Shown: positions 1-5,077 of the stretch, piece after piece
How positions within the stretch are numbered: position 1 is the stretch's first letter
Layout: every line of letters begins with the position of its first letter
Assembly (NCBI GenBank): GCA_021775795.1
Contig: JAJFHB010000622.1
Span: 1-5,623, forward strand
Source of the DNA: Hyphomicrobiales bacterium
GTDB lineage: Bacteria > Pseudomonadota > Alphaproteobacteria > Rhizobiales > JAJFHB01
DNA: 5,623 bases
Direction: 5' to 3'
Made by a program: the position numbers and the translations under genes
The notes under the pieces: model-generated
The model's input: the letters and a program-made list of their open reading frames with translations, nothing else
What the model was told of the DNA's origin: nothing
The model's database searches: none

Positions 1-23
1 CGTCGCCCTTTTTATGGGCGACG
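1..23 (-). terminator. Candidate terminator hairpin downstream of rpoD
   Basis: A perfect 8-bp inverted repeat (CGTCGCCC at 1-8, GGGCGACG at 16-23) encloses a 7-nt A/T loop and lies 67 bp past the rpoD stop codon. The stem is GC-rich, as expected for an intrinsic terminator reading leftward. The U-tract that should follow lies outside the window, so the call is incomplete. There is no T-run on the plus-strand side, so it is not a convincing terminator for a gene arriving from the left. Bases 24-89 between it and rpoD show nothing else recognisable. Confidence 0.6.
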
Positions 24-89
24 GCATTATGCTGTTTGGTTACTGAAGTGATACGGCAACCTGCCCAGGTCGCCTACACCATTTCCCGT

Positions 90-2063
90 CTAATTATCTA
101 GGAACGACCGCAGCTTACGGCTACGGCTTGGGTGCTTGAGCTTGCGCAGCGCCTTCGCCTCGATCTGGCGGATACGTTCACGTGTTACCGAGAACTGCTG
201 CCCAACCTCTTCCAATGTGTGATCCGTGTTCATGCCGATTCCAAATCGCATGCGCAAAACACGCTCTTCGCGTGGCGTCAGAGATGCCAGCACGCGGGTG
301 GTTGTTTCCCGAAGGTTTGACTGAATCGCCGCATCGATCGGCAGGACAGCGTTCTTGTCCTCAATGAAATCGCCAAGATGCGAATCTTCCTCATCACCGA
401 TCGGTGTTTCGAGGCTGATTGGTTCTTTCGCGATCTTCATCACCTTGCGCACTTTTTCAAGCGGCATGGAAAGCTTCTCGGCAAGTTCTTCCGGTGTCGG
501 TTCCCTGCCGATTTCGTGCAGCATTTGTCGTCCCGTGCGCACCAGCTTGTTGATCGTTTCGATCATGTGCACTGGAATACGAATGGTGCGAGCCTGGTCA
601 GCAATCGAGCGTGTGATCGCCTGGCGTATCCACCAGGTTGCGTAGGTCGAGAACTTGTAACCCCGGCGATACTCAAATTTATCAACCGCCTTCATCAGGC
701 CGATATTGCCTTCCTGGATGAGATCGAGGAATTGAAGGCCGCGGTTTGTGTATTTTTTGGCGATGGAAATAACGAGCCGCAGGTTTGCCTCAACCATTTC
801 CTTTTTCGCCTGGCGAGCTTCGCGCTCACCCTTTTGCACCATATGCACAATGCGTCGGAACTCGCCGATATCAAGGCCCGTTTCCGCTGCAAGGGTTTGA
901 ATGTCGGAGCGCGTGGTTTTGATACCGTCACGCTCGTCCTTGACGAAATCCTTCCAGCCCAGACTGGACAGGCGACTTACGCGTCGCAGCCAGTTGGGAT
1001 CGAGCTCATTACCCTGATATTGCTTGAGAAATTCTTCGCGCGGCACGCCGAATGATTCAGCCGTGCGCAGCAGACGTCCTTCAAGGCCAACAAGCCGCTT
1101 ATTGATTTCATAGAGTTGTTCAACCAGGGCTTCGATGCGGTTGTTATTGAGCGACAGGCTTTTCACCGACTCAATAATTTCCTCACGCAGCTTCTTGTAG
1201 CGGCGTTCCTGACTGGGGCTCAGCGATTTGCTCTGCAGGCGGTTTTCGACATCCTGATCCTGCAAGCGCCGCAGCTTCTTATAGTTTGAAGCGATCTCAT
1301 CGAAGGTGCTGACAACCTGAGGCTTGAGCTCAGCTTCCATCGCAGCGAGTGACAGATTGTTCTCAGCATCATCATCTTCGTCGTCGTCTTCATCCTCGTC
1401 GTTTTCATCGACGGCGTCTTCTTTCTCGGCGTCCTCGTCGTCTTCTTCGTCGTCTTTTGTCTCCGCCTGCGGCGCCTTGGCGTCCGGTCCGGCGTAGGTC
1501 GCCTCAAGATCGATAATATCCCTCAAGAGGATACGGCCTTCATTCAGCTCATCGCGCCAGATAATGATCGCCTGAAACGTCAGCGGGCTTTCACACAGCC
1601 CGGCAATCATCGCCTCGCGACCAGCCTCAATGCGCTTGGCGATGGCAATCTCGCCTTCGCGGGACAACAGCTCAACCGATCCCATTTCGCGCAGATACAT
1701 CCGCACCGGATCATCGGTCCGCTCAACCGGCTCTGAAGCAGCTTTCTCCTGCTTTACCGGGAGTCCGGGCTCGAGCTCGTCGTCCTTTTGCTGTTCTTCG
1801 ACATCTTCGTCATTTTCGACCACATTGATGCCCATCTCGGAGAGCATCGAAAGTGTGTCTTCGATTTGCTCGGATGTTACTTCCTCTGAAGGAAGGACAT
1901 CATTGAGCTCATCGTAGGTGACATAACCACGCTGCTTCGCCAGTTTGATCATGCGTTTTACCGCCTGATCAGACATATCCAGCAAAGGACCGTCCTGCTG
2001 CTCGGGAGCAGCAGCGGTCGTGGTTTCCTGTTTTTCCTGCTTTTCAGCTACTTTTGTCGCCAT
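90..2063 (-). CDS. rpoD: RNA polymerase primary sigma factor RpoD (sigma-70)
   Basis: This is the housekeeping sigma factor that directs core RNA polymerase to -35/-10 promoters. The protein has 657 residues, somewhat longer than E. coli sigma-70 (613). Region 1.1 is at about 25-85, and region 1.2 at about 116-150 ([13 protein letters not shown]). A long non-conserved segment follows, with an acidic run at 204-234. Regions 2.1-2.4 lie at about 425-500; W477/W478 (the melting tryptophans of YATWWIRQ) and Q481/T484 (-10 contacts) are present. Region 3 is at about 500-575. Region 4.2 is a helix-turn-helix at about 617-648, where R628, E629, R632 and Q633 match the -35-reading residues. The C-terminus LRSFLDN is near-identical to E. 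coli. The start at 2063 (MATKVAEK) is preferred over an in-frame ATG at 2156: it has a good ribosome binding site, and the extra 31 residues resemble no sigma factor. All key residues are intact. It is the last gene of the leftward group and probably has its own promoter in the upstream gap. Confidence 0.97.
   Translation of the reverse strand: MATKVAEKQEKQETTTAAAPEQQDGPLLDMSDQAVKRMIKLAKQRGYVTYDELNDVLPSEEVTSEQIEDTLSMLSEMGINVVENDEDVEEQQKDDELEPGLPVKQEKAASEPVERTDDPVRMYLREMGSVELLSREGEIAIAKRIEAGREAMIAGLCESPLTFQAIIIWRDELNEGRILLRDIIDLEATYAGPDAKAPQAETKDDEEDDEDAEKEDAVDENDEDEDDDEDDDAENNLSLAAMEAELKPQVVSTFDEIASNYKKLRRLQDQDVENRLQSKSLSPSQERRYKKLREEIIESVKSLSLNNNRIEALVEQLYEINKRLVGLEGRLLRTAESFGVPREEFLKQYQGNELDPNWLRRVSRLSSLGWKDFVKDERDGIKTTRSDIQTLAAETGLDIGEFRRIVHMVQKGEREARQAKKEMVEANLRLVISIAKKYTNRGLQFLDLIQEGNIGLMKAVDKFEYRRGYKFSTYATWWIRQAITRSIADQARTIRIPVHMIETINKLVRTGRQMLHEIGREPTPEELAEKLSMPLEKVRKVMKIAKEPISLETPIGDEEDSHLGDFIEDKNAVLPIDAAIQSNLRETTTRVLASLTPREERVLRMRFGIGMNTDHTLEEVGQQFSVTRERIRQIEAKALRKLKHPSRSRKLRSFLDN
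1362..1454 (-). repeat. Low-complexity acidic tract within rpoD
   Basis: Codons 204-234 of rpoD are nearly all GAC, GAT, GAA or GAG, giving an Asp/Glu run of about 31 residues broken by a few Ala, Lys, Val and Asn. It sits in the non-conserved region between sigma regions 1.2 and 2.1, where E. coli sigma-70 also has an acidic run, so its presence is expected. Such near-repeat codon runs are prone to length change between strains. On the opposite strand and in shifted frames they produce Arg/Lys/Met-rich or Ser-rich spurious reading frames. Confidence 0.8.
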
Positions 2064-2066
2064 CAA

Positions 2067-2077
2067 CCCTTCTCCCC
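2067..2077 (-). promoter_or_regulatory. rpoD ribosome binding site
   Basis: On the minus strand GGGGAGAAGGG ends 3 nt before the ATG at 2063, placing GGAG about 8 nt upstream of the start. This purine-rich Shine-Dalgarno stretch decides the start in favour of MATKV over the longer in-frame ATG at 2156. Confidence 0.75.
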
Positions 2078-2192
2078 GGGAGGCGCTATTGGCTCGCCGG
2101 CAAAGATGTGCATGTGAATCCGTTGAAAACTTCCGCCTGTGAGTGGTGCCATGCACCTATTGTCGTGTCGGCTCCTGCAAGTCTCGATTGGG

Positions 2193-2221
2193 AAAATGCC
2201 GAATCACCACGCAATTGTCCA
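2193..2221 (-). promoter_or_regulatory. Candidate rpoD promoter with GANTC in the spacer
   Basis: Reading leftward, TGGACA (2216-2221, five of six matches to TTGACA) is followed after 17 nt by CATTTT (2193-2198, three of six matches to TATAAT). Transcription would start near 2186, leaving a leader of about 120 nt before rpoD. A GANTC motif (2201-2205) occupies the spacer, 10 nt after the -35 and 2 nt before the -10. The candidate carA promoter has exactly this arrangement. The -10 is weak, so the call leans on the -35 and on the shared layout. A second GANTC lies in the leader at 2116-2120. Confidence 0.45.
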
Positions 2222-2226
2222 GCTAA

Positions 2227-2247
2227 GAGCAAGTGTCTTAATTGCTC
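2227..2247. repeat. Inverted repeat overlapping the CtrA-like box
   Basis: GAGCAA (2227-2232) and TTGCTC (2242-2247) form perfect 6-bp arms around a 9-nt spacer, 25 bp past the dnaG stop codon. No U-tract follows on the minus strand, so it is a poor intrinsic terminator. It could be a weak RNA hairpin or processing site between dnaG and rpoD, or an operator overlapping the TTAA-N7-TTAA motif. Confidence 0.4.
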
Positions 2248-2252
2248 ATTAA
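2238..2252. promoter_or_regulatory. Candidate CtrA binding site (TTAA-N7-TTAA)
   Basis: TTAA (2238-2241), seven bases, then TTAA (2249-2252) matches the core consensus of the alphaproteobacterial response regulator CtrA. The flanking bases (C before, G after) make the ends symmetric, so the site reads equally on both strands; the extra 3' C of the full consensus is absent. Its centre is about 59 bp upstream of the predicted rpoD start point, a position suited to an activator. Whether this organism has CtrA cannot be told from the window. Confidence 0.45.
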
Positions 2253-2271
2253 GCGTACGCACGTGGAAATA

Positions 2272-4221
2272 TCAGGCTTGACCGGGCACCCTGCCCGAAG
2301 CCTCACCAAATCCCTCAATCATTGCTTCCTCCCCTGCCGTAGAACTTATCTGGTCCCGAATGTCGTTCAGGTGCGCAAGATTTGCATCGCTTGGTTCTTG
2401 CGCAAGTGTCCGTTCGGCTTCCTTCAGTTCCCGTTGCAGGGTAAACGACTTATGGTGCAAAGACAGCATTTGGCGCCACCCCGTTTCTGCATCGCAGGGT
2501 GCCGCTTCGCGTTCCATGAACCACTCACTCTTGAGCGTCAGTCCAGCCGCCACTTGCTTGATGCTTTGAAGCAGGCCTTGAACCTCCAATTGGGTTTCTA
2601 GCAGGCCGATGTCAAGAGGCGCATAGAGAGCCGCGATATCTAGAATCCCGTTGCGGAGTCTGTCAAGCTCTCTTGTGGAAAATTCTATTGCGGCAAATTC
2701 TTCCGAATACCGCTCAAGCAGGTAGGGATGGTTGGCAACTGTCAGCAAAAGCACACATTCCCGGCGGCGTGTGGCAGCTTCGCTCGGCAGGCTCTGCTGC
2801 ATGCCGCGACCAAGTGCGCTCTGCCGTAATGACTGGGTAAGGCTCTGTCTGCGCGGCGCCTGGAACTGATTGCCGGAATATCTCCTGCCACTTCTACCAT
2901 CAGAGTTCCGGTTGTCGCTTCGCTTTTGGCCGCGTCCCTGGCCTTGTGTTCGCCGGCTCCACAATTTTGAAAGTTTTTCGCCAAGGAAAGTCCGGTAGTG
3001 GCGACGTACGGTCTCATCGGAAATTTCCGCCAGCACCGTTTCAAATCTTTTTTCCAGTTCGGCCCGGCGCTCCGGCGTTGTCAGATCACGCCCCTCGGTT
3101 TCCCTCGCCCACAACATTTCTGAAAGCGGTCGTGCTGCCGCAAGCATCGTTAAAATCGCATCCGCGCCGTGATTGCGGACAACATCATCGGGATCCTGGC
3201 CTTCCGGCAGAAGCGCATAACGTAACGAGTGACCGGGGCGGATGAGTGGTAACGCGGTTTCGATGGCGCGAAAGGCTGCCTTGAGGCCGGCCTTGTCGCC
3301 ATCAAGACAGAGCACCGGCTCCGGGGTCATTCGCCAAAGCAATGTCATCTGATCACTTGTCAGTGCCGTACCGAGCGGCGCCACAGCGTTTAGAATTCCT
3401 GCCTCGCTCAGGGCTATGACATCCATGTACCCTTCAACCACAACAACGCTGCCGCAGTCGTGAGCTGCACGGCGGGCAGCCGCAAAATTGTACAGAACAT
3501 GGCCTTTGTGAAAGAGCTCCGTTTCCGGCGAGTTCAGATATTTTGCCTGTGCATCATCGGAAAGTGCCCGCCCCCCAAACGCAATAATCCGGCCTTTGCT
3601 GTCGCCGATGGGAAACATGACCCGATCCCGAAACCGGTCATAAGGTACCGAGATGTCCTCTCCAGCGATGATGAGACCCGCAGCCACCATCTGCTCAACG
3701 CTGATGTCCTGATCAGCCAGGAATGTTTTTAAGGCGCGGCGATCATTGGGGGAGAAGCCCAGGCGGAACTCCCGCTGGGTTTTTGTAGAAAGCCCGCGGT
3801 CGGCAAGATATCCGCGCGCCGTGGCGCCAAGGGGAGATTGCAACTGCTGCTCAAAGAACTGCACGGCCAGTTCCATGACATCCAAAAGGCTCTTTCGTTG
3901 CACTTCCCGCCGTTCTGCGTCGGCACTGCGGACCGGCATGGGAACGCCCGCATCCTGCGCCAGGCGCTCTACGGCTTCGGGAAAACTCAAACCTTCCGTT
4001 TCCATGAGAAACTTGAAAATGTCGCCATGGCTGCCCGAAGAAAAGCAGTGATAAAAGCCCTTCTGATCGTTCACCGTGAAGGAGGGTGTTTTCTCGGAGT
4101 TAAACGGTGAAAGCCCGACCCACTCGCGCCCGCGTTTCTTCAGCTGCACGCGGCGGCCGATGACATCCGAAACGGGCAATCGCTCGCGGATTTCGTCAAG
4201 AAAACTTGGCGGGAAGTTCAT
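2272..4221 (-). CDS. dnaG: DNA primase DnaG
   Basis: DnaG synthesises the RNA primers for lagging-strand synthesis and acts with the replicative helicase DnaB. The protein has 649 residues (E. coli 581). The N-terminal domain at about 1-95 has the family signature (PSFLDEIRERLPVSDVIG, then EKTPSF). However, only one of the four zinc ligands remains: S38, N41, C59 and S62 stand where E. coli has C40, H43, C61 and C64. The catalytic core spans about 105-370. Its TOPRIM motifs are intact: E263 in VVEGYMDV, D307/D309 in LDGD, D343/D345 in QDPDD. A Ser/Arg/Gln-rich, probably flexible linker (about 420-480) leads to a weakly conserved helicase-binding domain. The ATG at 4221 is the only plausible start: an in-frame stop lies about 40 nt upstream and no GTG, TTG or ATG intervenes. 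It has no clear Shine-Dalgarno (GAAACCCCC precedes it), so translation may be weak. It lies 136 bp after yqeY and 208 bp before rpoD. Confidence 0.97.
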   Translation of the reverse strand: MNFPPSFLDEIRERLPVSDVIGRRVQLKKRGREWVGLSPFNSEKTPSFTVNDQKGFYHCFSSGSHGDIFKFLMETEGLSFPEAVERLAQDAGVPMPVRSADAERREVQRKSLLDVMELAVQFFEQQLQSPLGATARGYLADRGLSTKTQREFRLGFSPNDRRALKTFLADQDISVEQMVAAGLIIAGEDISVPYDRFRDRVMFPIGDSKGRIIAFGGRALSDDAQAKYLNSPETELFHKGHVLYNFAAARRAAHDCGSVVVVEGYMDVIALSEAGILNAVAPLGTALTSDQMTLLWRMTPEPVLCLDGDKAGLKAAFRAIETALPLIRPGHSLRYALLPEGQDPDDVVRNHGADAILTMLAAARPLSEMLWARETEGRDLTTPERRAELEKRFETVLAEISDETVRRHYRTFLGEKLSKLWSRRTQGQGRGQKRSDNRNSDGRSGRRYSGNQFQAPRRQSLTQSLRQSALGRGMQQSLPSEAATRRRECVLLLTVANHPYLLERYSEEFAAIEFSTRELDRLRNGILDIAALYAPLDIGLLETQLEVQGLLQSIKQVAAGLTLKSEWFMEREAAPCDAETGWRQMLSLHHKSFTLQRELKEAERTLAQEPSDANLAHLNDIRDQISSTAGEEAMIEGFGEASGRVPGQA

Positions 4222-4251
4222 GGGGGTTTCTATGCAATCAGGCCGTTGAAC

Positions 4252-4272
4252 ATCACTACCTTATATAGTGAT
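4252..4272. promoter_or_regulatory. Operator-like palindrome upstream of dnaG
   Basis: ATCACTA (4252-4258) and TAGTGAT (4266-4272) are perfect 7-bp inverted arms around a 7-nt A/T-rich spacer, 30 bp before the dnaG start codon. On the minus strand the middle reads TATATAAGG, so it may overlap a -10-like sequence. It could be a repressor operator or a short hairpin in the dnaG leader. I recognise no specific regulator for it. Confidence 0.4.
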
Positions 4273-4281
4273 CCAGTGCCC

Positions 4282-4311
4282 GTTATTCGACAAAATCCAG
4301 ACAGCAGCCAA
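4282..4311 (-). promoter_or_regulatory. Weak candidate dnaG promoter
   Basis: TTGGCT (4306-4311) and AATAAC (4282-4287), read on the minus strand with an 18-nt spacer, each match four of six consensus bases. An alternative pairing nearby, TTGTCG with CACTAT at 17 nt, is no better. The 136-bp gap after yqeY and its cluster of motifs make a dedicated dnaG promoter likely, but which hexamers are used is uncertain. Readthrough from yqeY is also possible, since no intrinsic terminator is visible between them. Confidence 0.25.
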
Positions 4312-4324
4312 GATTACCTGTGCC

Positions 4325-4344
4325 GGTGGATAATTTGTGGAAAG
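4325..4344 (-). promoter_or_regulatory. Tandem DnaA-box-like pair upstream of dnaG
   Basis: On the minus strand CTTTCCACA (4336-4344, seven of nine bases) is followed by TTATCCACC (4325-4333, eight of nine bases against TTATCCACA). Both point the same way and are offset by 11 bp, about one helical turn, which suits cooperative DnaA binding. The pair sits just upstream of the candidate dnaG promoter. DnaA acts as a transcription factor as well as the initiator, so control of primase by DnaA is a reasonable hypothesis. Two sites are too few for an origin. Confidence 0.4.
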
Positions 4345-4357
4345 TCTCGAGTCTTTC
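4340..4357. repeat. 18-bp near-palindrome just after yqeY
   Basis: GAAAG (4340-4344), T, CTCGAG (4346-4351), T, CTTTC (4353-4357) is a near-perfect 18-bp palindrome with one mismatched pair, beginning at the base after the yqeY stop codon. With almost no loop and no following T-run it is unlikely to be a terminator; the form suits a dimeric protein. It contains a GANTC motif (4349-4353) and overlaps the outer DnaA-like box. Confidence 0.35.
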
Positions 4358-4822
4358 TCAGGTTAGCAGCTCTTTGATAAGTTTGCTGGCCTTGCCGAAA
4401 TCCATTTGCCCCGCATAACGCTCCTTCAGCGCCCCCATGGTGCGGCCCATATCTTTCAAACCAACCGCATTCAGCTCTGCCACGACGGCTTCGCAGGCGG
4501 CACGGATTTCGTCCTGGTCGAGCTGTTTCGGCAGGAACTCCATGATCACCTGAACCTCTTCGCGCTCCTGTTGCGCAAGCTCCAGCCGTCCTGCTTCTTC
4601 GTAGGTTTTGGCGGATTCATCCCGCTGTTTGATCATCTTAGCCAGAATCCCCAGCACCTCCGCTTCATCGACCCCGTTCTTGGGTCCATCAGTGCGGTTG
4701 GCAATGTCGCGATCCTTGATAGCTGCAATAATCAACCGCAGCGTGGACATCCGCAATTTCTCTTGCGCCTTGACAGCGGTCTTAAGCGCATCACCGATGC
4801 GTTCACGTAAGGACTCTTGCAT
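4358..4822 (-). CDS. yqeY: GatB/YqeY family protein
   Basis: This 154-residue protein belongs to the GatB/YqeY family. It resembles the C-terminal tRNA-binding tail domain of GatB, the Asp/Glu-tRNA amidotransferase subunit B, but stands alone. The family is mostly helical; a link to aminoacyl-tRNA or translation is presumed and its exact role is not established. Signature segments are all present: LRLIIAAIKDRDI (28-40), YEEAGR-ELA (74-83), EFLPKQL (95-101), DMGRTMG (124-130) and AGQMDFGKAS (137-146). The length is normal for the family (about 150). The ATG at 4822 has a good Shine-Dalgarno. It is first in the leftward yqeY-dnaG-rpoD group, a conserved association in alphaproteobacteria, and is divergent from carA. 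The amidotransferase catalytic domain of GatB is absent, so it is not GatB itself. Confidence 0.93.
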   Translation of the reverse strand: MQESLRERIGDALKTAVKAQEKLRMSTLRLIIAAIKDRDIANRTDGPKNGVDEAEVLGILAKMIKQRDESAKTYEEAGRLELAQQEREEVQVIMEFLPKQLDQDEIRAACEAVVAELNAVGLKDMGRTMGALKERYAGQMDFGKASKLIKELLT

Positions 4823-4825
4823 AAC

Positions 4826-4831
4826 TCACCT
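4826..4831 (-). promoter_or_regulatory. yqeY ribosome binding site
   Basis: AGGTGA lies 3 nt before the ATG at 4822 and pairs exactly with the 5' part of the anti-Shine-Dalgarno (the AGGTGA of GGAGGTGA). It supports this start codon. Confidence 0.7.
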
Positions 4832-4907
4832 GTTGTTCCCCTCGAACGCCTCACCATAAACTAGCAACCGCGTGAAGCGCAAATTTTTGTACACGCCTAA
4901 ATAATTG

Positions 4908-4929
4908 AATTTATTAGCAGAAATAAATT
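4908..4929. promoter_or_regulatory. 8+8 bp palindrome between yqeY and carA
   Basis: AATTTATT (4908-4915) and AATAAATT (4922-4929) are perfect inverted arms around AGCAGA, ending 11 bp upstream of the carA -35. The right arm covers the possible yqeY -10, so a bound protein could affect both divergent genes. Alternatively the A/T-rich stretch at about 4897-4932 is simply an UP element for the carA promoter. AT-rich DNA yields such palindromes by chance fairly often. Confidence 0.4.
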
Positions 4930-4950
4930 TTACTTGGTGCTTGACGACAA
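4922..4950 (-). promoter_or_regulatory. Weak candidate yqeY promoter, overlapping carA -35
   Basis: Reading leftward, TTGTCG (4945-4950) and TTTATT (4922-4927) are separated by 17 nt; each matches four of six consensus bases. The -35 overlaps the carA -35 (4941-4946), so the two promoters would be back to back and possibly mutually exclusive. The leader to yqeY would be about 90 nt, and no better hexamer pair was found closer to the gene. Confidence 0.3.
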
Positions 4951-4969
4951 ATTGGGGACTCTCTAGTTT
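4941..4969 (+). promoter_or_regulatory. Candidate carA promoter with GANTC in the spacer
   Basis: TTGACG (4941-4946), preceded by GC as in many alphaproteobacterial promoters, is followed after 17 nt by TAGTTT (4964-4969). Transcription would start near 4976, giving a leader of about 100 nt. An A/T-rich stretch just upstream could serve as an UP element. A GACTC motif (GANTC, 4957-4961) lies 10 nt after the -35 and 2 nt before the -10, the same layout as the candidate rpoD promoter. Two more GANTC sites follow in the leader (4996-5000, 5051-5055). No obvious attenuator or pyrimidine-specific element is visible. Confidence 0.6.
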
Positions 4970-4984
4970 CCCGCGCGGTAGAGT

Positions 4985-5032
4985 ATGAAATTACTGATTC
5001 AGCAGTTTCTGCAAGCCCTTACGCTGCGATAG
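4985..5032 (+). CDS. Possible 15-codon leader ORF before carA
   Basis: An ATG at 4985 opens a short frame, MKLLIQQFLQALTLR, ending in TAG at 5030-5032, 45 bp before the carA start and entirely inside the predicted carA leader. It is rich in Leu (5) and Gln (3), and its last sense codon is CGA (Arg). Only GGTAGAG precedes it, a mediocre ribosome binding site about 9 nt after the predicted transcript start. Glutamine is the nitrogen donor of the CarAB reaction and arginine is an end product, so a regulatory leader peptide is conceivable. A frame this short also arises easily by chance. A weak 6-bp stem (CGCTGC 5022-5027 with GTAGCG 5046-5051, one G-U pair) spans its end. I do not know this peptide from any family. 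Confidence 0.2.
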   Translation: MKLLIQQFLQALTLR

Positions 5033-5064
5033 TTAAACAAGCTCAGTAGCGAATCAATCCTCTC

Positions 5065-5070
5065 AGGGAG
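5065..5070 (+). promoter_or_regulatory. carA ribosome binding site
   Basis: AGGGAG is placed 7 nt before the ATG at 5078, standard spacing. It supports this start over an in-frame GTG at 5126. Confidence 0.75.
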
Positions 5071-5077
5071 ACACCGC

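Noticed and set aside
378..1055. 225-codon open frame on the plus strand opposite rpoD
   Set aside because: It is fully antisense to a strongly conserved gene, resembles no family I know and has no convincing ribosome site; it is a shadow of the rpoD codon pattern.
1220..1507. Lys/Arg/Met-rich 95-codon frame overlapping the rpoD acidic tract
   Set aside because: It is the shifted-frame reading of the GAC/GAT/GAA repeats encoding the Asp/Glu run, not a basic protein gene.
2064..2156. N-terminal extension of RpoD from the in-frame ATG at 2156
   Set aside because: The extra 31 residues are unlike any sigma-70, and the ATG at 2063 has a good ribosome binding site and the expected N-terminus.
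2227..2247. Intrinsic terminator between dnaG and rpoD
   Set aside because: The stem is only 6 bp with a 9-nt loop and no U-tract follows; kept only as an inverted repeat.
4325..4344. Replication origin near dnaG
   Set aside because: Only two DnaA-like boxes are present, with no box cluster or adjoining unwinding region; a regulatory role is more likely.
4906..4919. ArgR operator upstream of carA
   Set aside because: TGAAT matches one half site but the second half (TAGCA against ATTCA) is poor, and a second box is lacking.
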